A DNA stretch of 64,000 nucleotides from Lagopus muta (taxonomy: Eukaryota > Chordata > Aves > Galliformes > Phasianidae), in the NCBI RefSeq assembly GCF_023343835.1, contig NC_064438.1, positions 14,117,077 through 14,181,076 on the forward strand, given 5' to 3'. Shown here one piece after another: positions 1 through 10,573 of this stretch. The notes below the pieces were generated by a model. It searched no databases and was not told where the DNA came from. It worked only from the letters and a program-made list of their open reading frames with translations. The position numbers were made by a program, and so were the translations under genes. Numbering within the stretch: the stretch's first letter is position 1; each line of letters begins with the position of its first letter.

Positions 1-727
1 AGAAAGTCAGGAAATCTGTGCACAATATCACTGCCAGACTGTGAGCCAGCTCAAGTGCAATGGCCTACAGGTAGCCATGTGGTACTCTGGTCAGAAATCC
101 CAGGCTTGGGCTTGTTCAGCAATCAAGTCATCCTGCCCTCATGTTTTTTACTAGCAAAAAGTGACCCTAGTTATCCCCAGAGGGTAAGCAGGTTCCTGTC
201 ATTTGGATGAAGTTGTGAAAGGCAGGAGGCAATGCAAGGCCATTTCAAGTTGTACCAGAGGAGGTTTAGATTGAACCTTAGTAGAAATTACTTTATGAAT
301 GTGATCCAGCATTCGGATGGGCTGCCCAGGGCAATGGTGCAGTTCTCGTCCCTGAGAGGTACTGAAAAGATGTGTGGATGTGGTGTTAAGTTTAGTGATG
401 GAACTTGGTAAATCAGATTAATGGCTGGGCTTAATGGTCTTGAAGGTCTTTTCCAAACCTAGACGACTGTATGATTCTAAGTTACCTCATATGTGCATTA
501 ATATCCAGCTACAGCAGGAAAAAGAAGAGCTGGCTCTTCTGTGTGTGCGTGGCACAGTCATCGCAATGTGTCTGCAGTGGTTAACAATGGTTGTTGGATT
601 TCTGTTCTGCAAAGCTCTGCACTCATCATGGGCAGTTATCACCATTTCATCCCCAGCCCTCCAGGTGACAAGTACTGCTGGTTCCAGACTTGCTGCTGTG
701 AGCTCAATGCCCCTGTTTTCTCTGCAG
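1..727 (+). other. DUSP8: DUSP8 intron (5' end outside window)
   Basis: This is non-coding sequence upstream of the first visible DUSP8 exon. It contains a CR1 3' fragment at about 248-480. Nothing else is recognisable. Confidence 0.8.
248..480 (+). mobile_element. CR1 LINE 3' fragment, diverged
   Basis: It contains degraded CR1 3'-end words (GGAGGTTTAGATTGAAC, GGGCTGCCCAGGGCAATGGTG, GGTCTTTTCCAAACC) and ends TATGATTCTAA. It is 5'-truncated, as most avian CR1 copies are. Confidence 0.75.
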
Positions 728-894
728 GAGGCTTTGCCACCTTTTCATCCTGTTTCCCGGGGCTCTGTGAGGGGAAGCCAGCTGCCATCCTGCCGATGAG
801 CATCTCCCAGCCCTGCTTGCCTGTGGCCAATGTTGGCCCCACACGCATCCTGCCGCATCTCTACCTGGGCTCCCAGAAGGATGTCCTGAACAAG
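728..894 (+). CDS. DUSP8: DUSP8 exon: linker and start of phosphatase domain
   Basis: The acceptor is TTTTCTCTGCAG at 716-727. The exon opens with the last two bases of a Gly codon, then reads GFATFSSCFPGLCEGKPAAI and, further on, LPHLYLGSQKDVLNK, ending on a codon boundary before GTACAG at 895. The first part is the linker after the rhodanese domain; the LPHLYLGSQ segment begins the dual-specificity phosphatase fold. The following intron is 1790 bases. Confidence 0.95.
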
Positions 895-3800
895 GTACAG
901 CCTCATTGCAGAGATATGTCTGCCCTGTCCTGTCTAGGAGAGGGCTGGGTGGTGACTCCTCCAGCCATGAAGAGAGTAGAAGTATGGGGATGGGCAGCTT
1001 TGGCCAGGGGCTTGTTCAGGAGACTCAAAAGTGGGCAAAATTTGGCTAGGGGGAGGGAGGAGAAAGGAGGGATACTGCACTTTTGAAGTGCTGGAAGCAC
1101 AGCAGCATGATGTCATGGCAGGGAAAGAATTTTGTTTAAAGGGAAAATAACAGCAAGAAGAAAGAAAGAGGAATTGCAGCTAAAATGCCACTGGCAGGAG
1201 GGAGCCAGGCAGACATTCTTGCTCAGGGCAGGAGCGAGTTGAGGGACGAGGAGAGCAGAGCAGGATAGAGACAGAAATGGGGGAGAAAAAAAAAACATAT
1301 AGGGAGTAGAATGAAATGAAGGAGAAAAATGCCAAGAATGTGAGCTTAGAAGCTGGCTGGCTCCATGGAGCCAAGGCTGGGTTCTGTGGAGCCAAGGCTG
1401 GGGACAGCCTTTCTGTGAGCTGGGGTGGGCAGGGACTGGCCACCAGACAGCCACAGACAAAATCTCCTGAGGGCCAATGTCAGCCAAGCAAATTTATGGT
1501 TTCCTTTCCTCCCCACCTCCTCAGAGGCTTTTGTTTATCTTTTGGAGCTGTGTTTTCTGCCAGCACTGCAGTGTGGTGGCCAGAAGATGCTCCATTCGTA
1601 GGCAGCAGAGTGGGGTCAAGTGCAGAGGTCACATAAAGGCAATGCTTCTCCTCTCCAACACATTGAGAGGCACACTGCACATATGGAAGGATTCCTCTAC
1701 ACGTAGATTTATTTTCTCCTCCTGTTTAATTCTGGATCTTCTCTGAAATAGTTCAGTTCAGGCAGCTGACACAGGCATTCTCCTTTCCTATATGCAACAT
1801 GCCCTTGGTTGTACAGACAATACATAATCAGGTGGGAAGGGGAAAGGACAGCCAGGAATTTTGTGTCAGCAACACGTGTAGATGAAGCTGTATTTGTCCT
1901 GGGAGGGAGAAAATGGAGCTTGGTGTGTTTATAGCAGTATGCACCCAGCAAGCCAGTTCCCTAGGGGATAGTCCATAGGTCACCCCTTTATTGCAATATT
2001 TCACCTGACCCTCGTTATCTTGTCATTTTATTGACTCAAATATGGGCAGTGATGGTGGCTACTGAGTGACTGAAGCAAAAAGCCACAGAAAAATGGCCCA
2101 GGTTCACTCCAGAGTCAAAAAGAGGGAAAAGATGGTTCCTCTCAAGTGGATGTTCTGAGTTATAAGTCACTAAAGCCTGAAATGGGCCTCTTGTAGGCTA
2201 AAGTGCAGCACAATTTAGTGAAGAAGTGTGAACAACTAGTAAGACTGTAAGAACTCCCAGTGCTTTTCAGTGTGGGTTGAAAGTAAAAAAAAGAGTGGAC
2301 ATTGGTTAGTATGGAGTGCTACCGATAACCGACTTGGTTGGTGAGGCACCACTCCTCTCTCAATGGATACTTTCTGAACTTTCAGTGAGACTTCTCATTG
2401 GTTTCCTTTCTTACTTTCCCATATGGAATGCCTTTCCAGGATTCTTTGGTCAGGCTGAGGTACCAAAGTAAAGATCTGCTGAATTACAAGCCAGCAGTAT
2501 TTAAATGGGCACATCTCTCTCAACCAGTCTGTGCTGAGCATCAGTTAGGTAGCATCAGCTGGTTGACCAGTTGGGTCAAGGAGCCAGCATAAGAATAGGA
2601 GCAAATATTGGGATGGCTAGCAGCCAGGAGTGTGTGGAGAAGCACAGAACTCAGCTGATCCTTCAATTCCTTCTCTCCCACCAGGACTTGATGACGCAGA
2701 ATGGGATAAGCTACGTCCTCAATGCCAGCAACTCCTGTCCCAAGCCAGACTTCATCTGTGATAGTCACTTCATGCGCATTCCTGTCAATGACAACTACTG
2801 TGAGAAGCTGCTTCCCTGGTTGGATAAATCCATTGAATTTATTGGTGAGCTTTCATTACAATAATTACAGACCCATCAGTTAGCCCTCGAAATCTGGTCT
2901 CTTTTGGAGCAGCTCTTTCTCCTTTCACACACAGGAGCTAAGGGTTGGGGATAGAGGCCAGAGTCATTCTGCACAATGTCTCTGATCGTATCAATGTTTT
3001 CTCTCTGTTTTCTCTACTGTGCTCCAGACAAGGCCAAGGTGTCCAGTTGCCAAGTGATTGTGCACTGCTTGGCAGGGATATCCCGGTCAGCCACCATCGC
3101 TATCGCCTACATCATGAAGACCATGGGTATGTCATCAGACGATGCTTACAGGTGAGCATTTCCCAGAGGGCAGGGAGGGGTTGTGCTGGTGTGCCTCAGT
3201 CCAGGGAAGGAAAGCAGCCTGAGCCCAGAAGGAGAGAGTGGTTGCTCCTTGAAGCTCTGTCTTACCTTGGCGAAGTGCTGGTGAAACCGAACCAAAGCAT
3301 TCCTTCACACAGTGCATGCAATGATGGGAGCAGTAAAATGGTGTGTGGGCAGGCAAAACCCCCAGAATCTGAGCAACCCTAACTTTAGCCAGGGAGGTCC
3401 CAGACCTCTTTGTTCAGAAGGTTCTGGATAATGCCTCTTCTTCCAAAGAGGCCAAGAAATTAGAGGGTGATTTACTGAAGGACTAAGCACCAACCAGGGC
3501 TGTCTGTGCCTCTTGGCAGGTTTGTTAAGGACCGCCGCCCATCGATCTCACCCAACTTCAACTTCCTGGGCCAGCTCCTGGAGTACGAGAGGAGCTTAAA
3601 GCTCCTTAAGGCCCTAAAGGCCCAGGGCGACCGGGGTGAAGGAGAAGCTCCTCAGGACCCAACCGAGGCATCTGAGGCTGGCAGGCACCCCACACCGTCT
3701 ACCTCAGAGAAGGTTGAGGACGTACCAAGAAGCACAACCTCTGCACCCCCACCCAGTGACCCTGAAAGGCAAGGTGGGCCACCCAAGGTCTTGTCACCCA

Positions 3801-4597
3801 CGGCACTGCAGCAGGGACTCAATGGCTTGCACCTTTCCTCGGAGCGCATCCAGGACACCAACCGTTTGAAACGCTCCTTCTCCCTGGACATTAAATCCGC
3901 CTACTCCCCCGGCCTGCGGCAGGACCCCCCAGGCCTTCCCAGCACTGGGGAGGCCCCCAAGCTCTGCAAGTTGGACAGCCCCTCGGCAACCAGCGGCCAG
4001 TTCTCCCCAGTGCCCGACAGCCCCGACTGGCCCAGTGGGCCAGACCTCCTGCTGGAAGCCAAGGTGAGGCAGCGACGCAAGCACCGGCACCAAGCCGGCT
4101 CACCAGCCCACGGCCTCAGCCTCAACATCGGCTCTTCCCGCAAGAGCCCTGGGGCAGACGACAGCCTCCAGCCAAGGCTCAGCCTGCCTGGCCCACCGCC
4201 GGCCTCCAATGGCTCCTGGGGGAGCGTCCACCTCGATTCCCCCAGCACCCCCTCCTCTGAGGGAGGATGGTACTTCGGCACGGACTCAGCCAGTAGCGGT
4301 GGCGGTGGCACCGGCGGTGGGACTCTGTTCAGCGGCACCAGCCCGTACCCCCCGTTTGGTTGCAATGGGATGCCGGGGGGCTGTGAAATCAGACTGAGGG
4401 ACAAGCAGCGGGCCGAGGCACGGGATGGGAGGCACAGCTGGCATGAGGAAGCCGGTGCCGAGAAGCAGTTCAAGAGGAGGAGTTGCCAGATGGAGTTCGA
4501 GGAGACCATGTCCGAGGGCAGGTCCCGGGAGGAGCTGGGCAAAATAGGCAAACAGTCAAGCTTTTCGGGCAGCATGGAGATCATCGAGGTGTCCTGA
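728..4597 (+). CDS. DUSP8: Dual specificity phosphatase 8, 3' part (last four coding exons)
   Basis: Four exons (728-894, 2685-2844, 3028-3151, 3520-4597) join in frame with GT-AG introns and compatible phases, giving about 508 residues plus stop; the N-terminal part is outside the window. DUSP8 is a MAP-kinase phosphatase that removes phosphate from Thr and Tyr of the activation loop, mainly of JNK and p38 (family knowledge). The translation runs through VGPTRILPHLYLGSQKDVLN, the general-acid segment IPVNDNYCEKLLPW, the active site HCLAGISRSATIAIAY, and then a long tail with LKRSFSLDIKSAY, FKRRSCQMEFEE and the C-terminus IIEVS. DUSP16 is the nearest paralogue, but the block DRRPSISPNFNFLGQLLEYE followed by RSLKLLKAL, and the tail, fit DUSP8. 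The missing upstream exons should carry the rhodanese-like MAPK-docking domain. The reading frame has no breaks. Confidence 0.96.
895..2684 (+). other. DUSP8: DUSP8 intron
   Basis: This 1.8-kb intron lies between phase-0 exons. It contains two tandem copies of a 16-base unit (TGGAGCCAAGGCTGGG, near 1366-1381 and 1386-1401, period 20). No repeat family is recognised in the remainder. Confidence 0.85.
2685..2844 (+). CDS. DUSP8: DUSP8 exon: phosphatase domain with general-acid Asp
   Basis: The exon follows a TTCTCTCCCACCAG acceptor and begins DLMTQNGISYVLNASNSCPK. The Asp codon at 2790-2792, in PVNDNYCEK, is at the position of the catalytic general acid in this family. The exon ends after the first base of an Asp codon, at the donor GTGAGC (2845). 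Confidence 0.95.
3028..3151 (+). CDS. DUSP8: DUSP8 exon: catalytic P-loop HCLAGISRS
   Basis: The exon reads DKAKVSSCQVIVHCLAGISR and then SATIAIAYIMKTMGMSSDDA. The HCX5R signature is intact: the nucleophile Cys codon is at 3066-3068 and the phosphate-binding Arg codon at 3084-3086. It is flanked by acceptor GTGCTCCAG and donor GTGAGC, and ends two bases into the Arg codon that is completed at 3520. The intron before it is only 183 bases. Confidence 0.97.
3520..4597 (+). CDS. DUSP8: DUSP8 terminal coding exon: end of phosphatase domain and Ser/Pro-rich tail
   Basis: The acceptor TCTTGGCAG precedes G-TTT-GTT, which completes Arg and continues FVKDRRPSISPNFNFLGQLL, the end of the catalytic domain. 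Then follow about 320 residues of low-complexity tail rich in Ser, Pro and Gly, with a Gly run (SGGGGTGGGT) at about 4297-4323. Conserved islands include LHLSSERIQDTNRLKRSFSL, KLCKLDSPS, FKRRSCQMEFEE and SSFSGSMEIIEVS before TGA at 4595-4597. The tail is GC-rich, which creates long open frames on the other strand that are not genes. Confidence 0.96.
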
Positions 4598-5137
4598 CAC
4601 CCATCGTGGGTGGTTAGAGAGAAAGGGGAGGGGGGATATTTAAGATGGGGAGAGATGCAGGGAGGGCGGGTGGGGAGTATTTATACCCGCGTGCGCATTT
4701 TCAGAAGCACGCACATTGAAATGAAAGCAAAGAGGAATGAATCCAGAGTCAGGAAACATCACGGTGAATGCTTAGTGTCCCCCCCTATGCCCACCCTGGT
4801 TCTCCCACCCTAGCAGCCTCCAGCTCGCGGTGACATCACCCTGGGCTTTTGCACATGGAGCAGTGATGGGAGAGCAGCCCTCAGAGCCACATACTTGAAT
4901 CTGGGGTGTAAAATTTGAAAGGGAAGGGGCAGGAATTACCATTTGGGGTTGGGAGGGTGAGCAGAGCCTGTTCTTGGCTGGGGCAGGATGTGGTCCCATG
5001 AGGACAGAGCACAGCATCACTCTGTCGAAGTGGGGAAGAGGCAACCCAGCTATCCCTCCCCACACCCCAGTGCACTAAGCATGTGCCCCCGTGTTTCTCT
5101 GGCTGAGTATCCTAAAGATGCTGCACTAGAGCAGCCC

Positions 5138-5190
5138 TATACATATATAAATATATATTATATATAATATAAAGAAAACACACACACACA
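5138..5190. repeat. AT-rich stretch followed by (CA)n
   Basis: An alternating TA/AT tract is followed by ACACACACACACA within the DUSP8 3' UTR. It may serve as an AU-rich regulatory region of the mRNA or be a simple repeat only. Confidence 0.7.
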
Positions 5191-6239
5191 AAGGAAAAAA
5201 GGTAAATGGTTTTACTGCGATTTTTATTGAGACGTAAATAATATTTCAATTTTTTTTTGTTTTGTTTTTAATTTATTGAAGCTGTTTCATTCTGGCAATG
5301 ATTTGCAGACAATGTGGGGCGGTACTTTCAGCTCTATTTTTACTGTGTATGGTATTTAAATCTGAAATACGAGTTTCTAAGCAATATCTGAGGCCTGTGG
5401 CTCCTTCTATAGATCATGTCGACGACAAAGATTTTCCCCCATTCCCTCTGAGTGCAGCAAAAAGGGGACAGAAAACTCTTTGGAGCACCTTTTCTAGAAA
5501 CAAACAAGTGAACAAGGAAGTCATAAAATCTTAAAACACAAACTGAGCCAGAAAACTCCCTTTCTGGAAGCTGCTGCCACTTCTTCGCTCCCTTGGTCCC
5601 TGTTTTCTTCCCCTACCCCATCACAGCCATCATTCCCATCCTGGCCATCATCATCCCTTTCCCTCCCTCGTGCTGCCCTTTCTGGCTGGAGACAGAGAGG
5701 AAAGAGTCACTGAGATTGGAGGGAAGGGCACTGGGCATCCCCAGGGATACGCATGGAAGGAGAAGGCATCCAGTGCCACAGCAGCATTGGGAGGGAAGTT
5801 TGATGGTGGTTGGAATTTCATCTAAGGGGTGTCTTGCCTGTCCCCCCCAAGTCCCAAAACTCTTGGGCTGAGTTCTTCTAGGGAAACGTGTTTGCAGACC
5901 CCTCCTTGCTTCCTGGCTGCCCTTACCAGTGGGGAGCCAAGACCTTGCAACCCAATGCCCAACTTCAGGCTCACTGAGAAGCTGCTTTCTGGAGCTGTAG
6001 GCACTCAGCTGCCTCTGCTGCAAAGCACATCTCTCCCTGTGGCTGTCTTTACTTTCCCCCTCATCTTGCGCTAGCTTGCAAAGCTAATACCTCAGGGGTC
6101 TCCGTTCGTGCGTGCCTGTGTCCTGTGTCATCCTTTGAGTGTTCTCCATTTCTGGATCCACTCCCTTTTTTTTCTTCCTTAGCTTTGTACCTCTTTTTGT
6201 TGTTCGTTTCTACTGCTAAATCAACTTACATATAACAAA

Positions 6240-6245
6240 AATAAA
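6240..6245 (+). terminator. DUSP8: Candidate DUSP8 poly(A) signal, proximal
   Basis: This is a canonical AATAAA 1.64 kb after the stop codon, preceded by a T-rich stretch. No obvious GT-rich element follows within 30 bases. Confidence 0.5.
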
Positions 6246-8220
6246 TGATCTCAGGTTAAACAGCGAACACAGCCCAGAGGCATAAGGAGCTGTGATAGAG
6301 CAAGGAGGAGCAGCCTGCTGTTCCTTGACCTCCTCTGCCTCCATCTGGGTGCCTGGAGCTGAGACAAGCCTGTCTAGAGGTTCATTGCTGTCTTCAACAT
6401 GGCTTTATTCTTGCTGTTTTACAATGAGGCCATGCTGGGGAGATCCCACATGCCCTCACTTGGTTCCCCAATCTCCCTTGAGAGCACACCACCATCCATC
6501 ATTGCCTTCAGCAAACTCCTCAAGCCAGCTCAATCATGCTGACCTGAACCTTGGAGAAGGTAGAAAGAGCATTCCTTCTTCTGGCCTTGCAGCTGCAAGC
6601 TAGCCCTATGGTTTGAGAGGTGGTGATGCTAGTAAAGCTGTGCCAGGGCTTTTCAGCCTTTGCTTCCTCAGCTTTCAGCCACTTACACCCCTTTAGTTAT
6701 TGCCTGCTCCGCCAACCTCATTTAATGACAACCTCATTTACATCTTTCTGGCTGTGATTTTTGCTGTGCTTTCATTGAAACTTGAGAAATTTCCCCCTCC
6801 TGGCCACAAAAGGAAGATGCTACCCATCACCTCCATCTCAAAAGCTAGGCAGCTCTTCAGGGGTTGCAATCACTGTAGGGCCTCCCTGCTGGGCATTAAT
6901 TTACAGAAAGAGGGTGACAGGTTGGCATGGTGAGGCAGTAGCAAGCACTCACATAACTCATCCCATTAGCTGGCACGGTGTGTTACAAACACACAAAAAA
7001 AGCAGTTGGAGTACGTCAGGAAGGAAAGGGTGATTGTTGTAGACAAGACTCGGAATGTCTGCAGAGGCAGACGCGTGGTTCGCATTTTGTCATCTCTCTA
7101 CCATGCCCTGGAATGCTCCTCAGCTGTACTCAAGGCTTTAGGCACGATGGGATCCTCTCTTCTCTGAAACCAGAGCAAAAAGAAACCTTTTAGGATTCAT
7201 AGATAGATCATAACTGCCGACAGACATTCATCACCTCTGCAGTCTTCTTCTGAAGTCCTTCATGTTCATCCTTCCCCTTTATGTTGGGTGTGTGCACTAG
7301 AAGCCCTCTTTTGCAATGTTTTAAGGCAACGTCCAGAAAATACCTTGTATCGCAGCAGCCCTGCCTGAGCTGAGGCTAACTGCCAGTGCTAAACCTGAGC
7401 CATGAGGGTCACCAAGAGACTTGCAATTAATGTCAGTGATTTTTCAATCTGCCTGATGGACAACTTTGTCCATGAATCAAAGAGTTCTCATGAGGGTGGA
7501 TGTGTTGGCTTGCAGTCCTCCCCATCATCTTCTGACCAAGACGTTTTATGGGCTCTTGCAACCAGACTACTCAATCCAAGTTTCACTGGGACCCAAACGG
7601 TGTCCACCCTCATCTGATGAGAGTGGTTTTCCTTGTACTGGCAGAAGTGAGAACAATGCAGAGAAAAGGTCTCTCCTTCTAAGGGAGGAACCATCAAAAC
7701 TGGTTAGGCACTGCAGCTGCCCCATGCCCTGTGGTCCACAACACCCCACTGTGTCCACACCTGTGTCATCCCTGATGCAGTGCTGGTGGTGTTGGGGCTT
7801 TTGACCATATGAAGGATGGACCAAACCCCAGCTTTCCTTCTGGCTAGAAGGAACATCTCTCCAGCCCCCAGACTGTCTCCAGGCATGAGACCCTCAGCTG
7901 GATCCTTCCCATCCATATTTTGGGGCTGAGCAAACCTGGAGAGAAGGCAGTGATCAGGTTGGCAACACCAAGCCGGAGGCTTTGGGTCGGAGCAGGCTCG
8001 TCCCCAGCCTCTGTGGCAGCATCCCCAGCCCCTGCTGCCTTCCCAGCCCTTCTCTTTGTTTGTTTCTTTGGACATTTGTCCCTGTTTCGTCTGCCCCTTA
8101 GGAGACTGTGCCCCACAGAACCCCCTCCCACTGTCCTGTTCCCCCTACCATCCTTAATACTAATGATAATAAGCTATCAGTGTTGTCATTGCAATCTATG
8201 AATGATAGATTTAAGTATTT

Positions 8221-8257
8221 ATGATTATTATTATGATTATTATGGTTATGATTATGT
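8221..8257. repeat. Imperfect (ATT)n/(ATG)n simple repeat
   Basis: Interrupted ATGATTATTATT units are seen directly. Confidence 0.7.
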
Positions 8258-8307
8258 ACTTTTTTGCTTCTTACTCTTTGTATGTTGCTCCTTGTTTCTC
8301 TGTTGTG

Positions 8308-8313
8308 AATAAA
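8308..8313 (+). terminator. Candidate poly(A) signal, middle
   Basis: AATAAA follows TTGTTTCTCTGTTGTG. It lies 3.7 kb after the DUSP8 stop. It could end an extended DUSP8 3' UTR; nothing on this strand in between suggests another gene. Confidence 0.35.
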
Positions 8314-9604
8314 CACAAGGCCCCATCACACCTTCTCTCTGCTCCCAAGCCAGAGGAGGCAAACAGCCCTAACAGACCCTTGTCTGAGGGTTTGGAGGGT
8401 GGTGCTTTCCAAGGGCATAAAGAAACCAAACCTGGGGCAGATCTGTTCTCTTAACTCTTCCCTTCCTTCCTGCTGCTCCTCTCCCCCATACTGCCACCTG
8501 TTTGCAAGAGGCAGGATCCCACCAGCACCGGGAATGGAGAATTAAATGGCAAAGCGTAAAGCCTAAAGTGTTAGCCACAATGAGTGTTGGCCAGGCAACC
8601 TGCTCACAGAGGCAGCTCCCTCCAGGTCATGACCCTCTCACCTTCTGCTGGCCGTGCCTTGAGGCTGCAGCTCCACCAAGGTGGGCTTGGGTTCTACTGC
8701 TGCTTCTGGTTCACAAATCCCCTTCTCACCCCACTCAGCCAAGCCCATCCACTGGTGTTCCATCCCGGAAAGGTGTCTTGGATTCTCTTGGTGTAAGTGT
8801 CCTCATGGTACCAGTGCCTCTGTCTGTTTGAGGCTGATAAAGCAGGATGCCATTAAGCAGGCAGAACTCTGACCTTGTTTTATGTACCCATCACTGTTTG
8901 CGCAGCCCAGAGGTTTTCAGGTGGCTGTAAGGGGAATATTTTGCTGGGAGGAGACACTAGGGAGAGGAAAGAGGAGCCCCATCTGCACCATGGTTTGAAA
9001 TACTCTCTGTACTGTGAACCCCATGAAATGTCATCTTGATCTGGGGATTTTAACAATGCCCTTCCCCATGCAGTCCTGACACAATCTGTTCCGTCACTAC
9101 TTTGCCTCCTCATGGGTTGGGCTTGTTCCCATCACCCTATGCTGAACTCATTCCCGAGGCTGCTCCAGGACCAGAGCTCAGGTCTCAGCTGCAGAGAGCC
9201 CCTGCAGAGCCCGGGGTCCCACTCCGGCATCACCCTTCCTACCTCACCTGTGCTTGGATGGGGTGGGAGCGGGCAGGGCCCCTCGCACTGCAGCTCAGCT
9301 CCCGCCAGCATCCCCACAGGATCCGGCCCCTCCTCTGAGAGCACAACATGTGGATGGGATCTGCACCCACTGCAGACGCCATGCAGGTCCTGAGCAGGAA
9401 AGATGCTCCGGCTGCTGATCCCTCCACATTCCCCCTGTTGCTGTGGGTGGGACTGAACACGGCTCGTTTCGCCTGCTCGGACTCAGAGAGACATCCTGCC
9501 TCTGCCCCGTCTTTATTTTATTTATTACCAGAGGCTGTAAGCAGCAGTGCTTCTCTATCCCCTCTTTCTTTTCCTTTCTTTTGTATTTTGGAACGATGTG
9601 TTGT

Positions 9605-9610
9605 AATAAA
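9605..9610 (+). terminator. Candidate poly(A) signal, distal, with GT-rich downstream element
   Basis: AATAAA lies in an AT-rich setting and is followed about 35-45 bases later by CTTGGTTTGTGGGGG, the usual arrangement of signal and downstream element. It is the best-formed 3' end in the region. It most likely ends a long DUSP8 3' UTR of about 5 kb, or otherwise an unannotated transcript. Confidence 0.45.
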
Positions 9611-10371
9611 TACCCAAATAGGTGTTTTAACAGCTGTTGTCGGCCTTGGTTTGTGGGGGAGCTGCTCAGGATGGGGCTGGCGGGTCCTGGTTTGGAGAAG
9701 GCAACGCGTTTTTGTCTGCATCCAGCAGATCTGATGGAGAGCTGGACACGCAGCCAGACCTACATGTATTTATAGGGCCCTGCGGCTGGAGCACAATTAA
9801 TTCAAAGCACCAGCTTCCCCTCAGCAAAGAGGAGACATCCACCCTCAGCAGATACCAGGGCTGCCACACTGCATCCCACTGTGTTTTAGGAACCATCCTC
9901 TCATCCCACTGCAATCTCTAAGCACTCTGCTCCCCGTGTCCGTCCTTGTGGTTTGCACAGCACAAACCATTACTGCAATGAGAAACCCAGGAACGTCCTT
10001 TTTCCAGCTCTTGTGCTTTTATTGACTCAGAATGACTGCCAAGCCTATAAATAAATGTTCCTTGAGCTAAATATAGCAGCCTCTGAAATAGGGCTGCTAT
10101 TTATTTATCTTGTGGCCTCTTTGAAAGCTTGCCAGACAGTGCCACCTCTACCTTCACACTGTCCCACCCCAGGCTGTGGCCACCCGCAGCAGGGGCATAG
10201 GGAGAAGGGGTCACCAGAGGCACCTCTGTCCTGCAGGTCCCTGTGGCTGGGATGTCCCCACTGGGGTCACCTCAATCTGAGATCCTCCAAAGGACATCTC
10301 TTTCTCTAGCCCCTCCAACCCTGTTAGTTGTGCACCTACAACTGTCTGGGCTGAAGACACGGGCTTCACCC

Positions 10372-10573
10372 CTACGAGGTAGAAAACATTGATGGAAAGA
10401 GAGGTGAGGACTGTTCCCAGGGAGGTGGTGGAGTCACTGTCCCTGGAGGTGTTCAGGAAACATGTAGATGTGGCACTGAGGGATGTGGTTAGCAGGCATG
10501 AGGGGGGTGGGTGCTGGTGCTTGGATTAGATGATTTTAGTGGTCTTTTCCAGCATTAATAATTCTATGATTCT
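10372..10573 (+). mobile_element. CR1 LINE 3' fragment
   Basis: It carries CCAGGGAGGTGGTGGAGTCA, CCCTGGAGGTGTTCAGGAAA and the end ATTCTATGATTCT, all typical of the CR1 3' region. The left boundary is approximate. Confidence 0.8.

Larger units (their letters stand above)
4598..6265 (+). other. DUSP8: DUSP8 3' UTR, proximal form
   Basis: Non-coding sequence runs from the stop codon to just past the AATAAA at 6240. An AU-rich and CA-repeat stretch lies at about 5138-5190 and a T-rich one at about 5220-5280. About 1.65 kb is a plausible 3' UTR length for this gene; the exact cleavage site is inferred. Confidence 0.6.
6266..9640 (+). other. DUSP8: Possible extended DUSP8 3' UTR
   Basis: No coding exon is recognisable here. 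The stretch holds a short ATT-type repeat at 8221-8257 and ends at the strong poly(A) signal at 9605. Assigning it to DUSP8 is inference from same-strand position and the lack of another gene. Confidence 0.35.

Noticed and set aside
3901..4584. 227-residue minus-strand open frame
   Set aside because: It is the antisense shadow of the GC-rich DUSP8 tail exon, and the plus-strand frame is clearly the real one.
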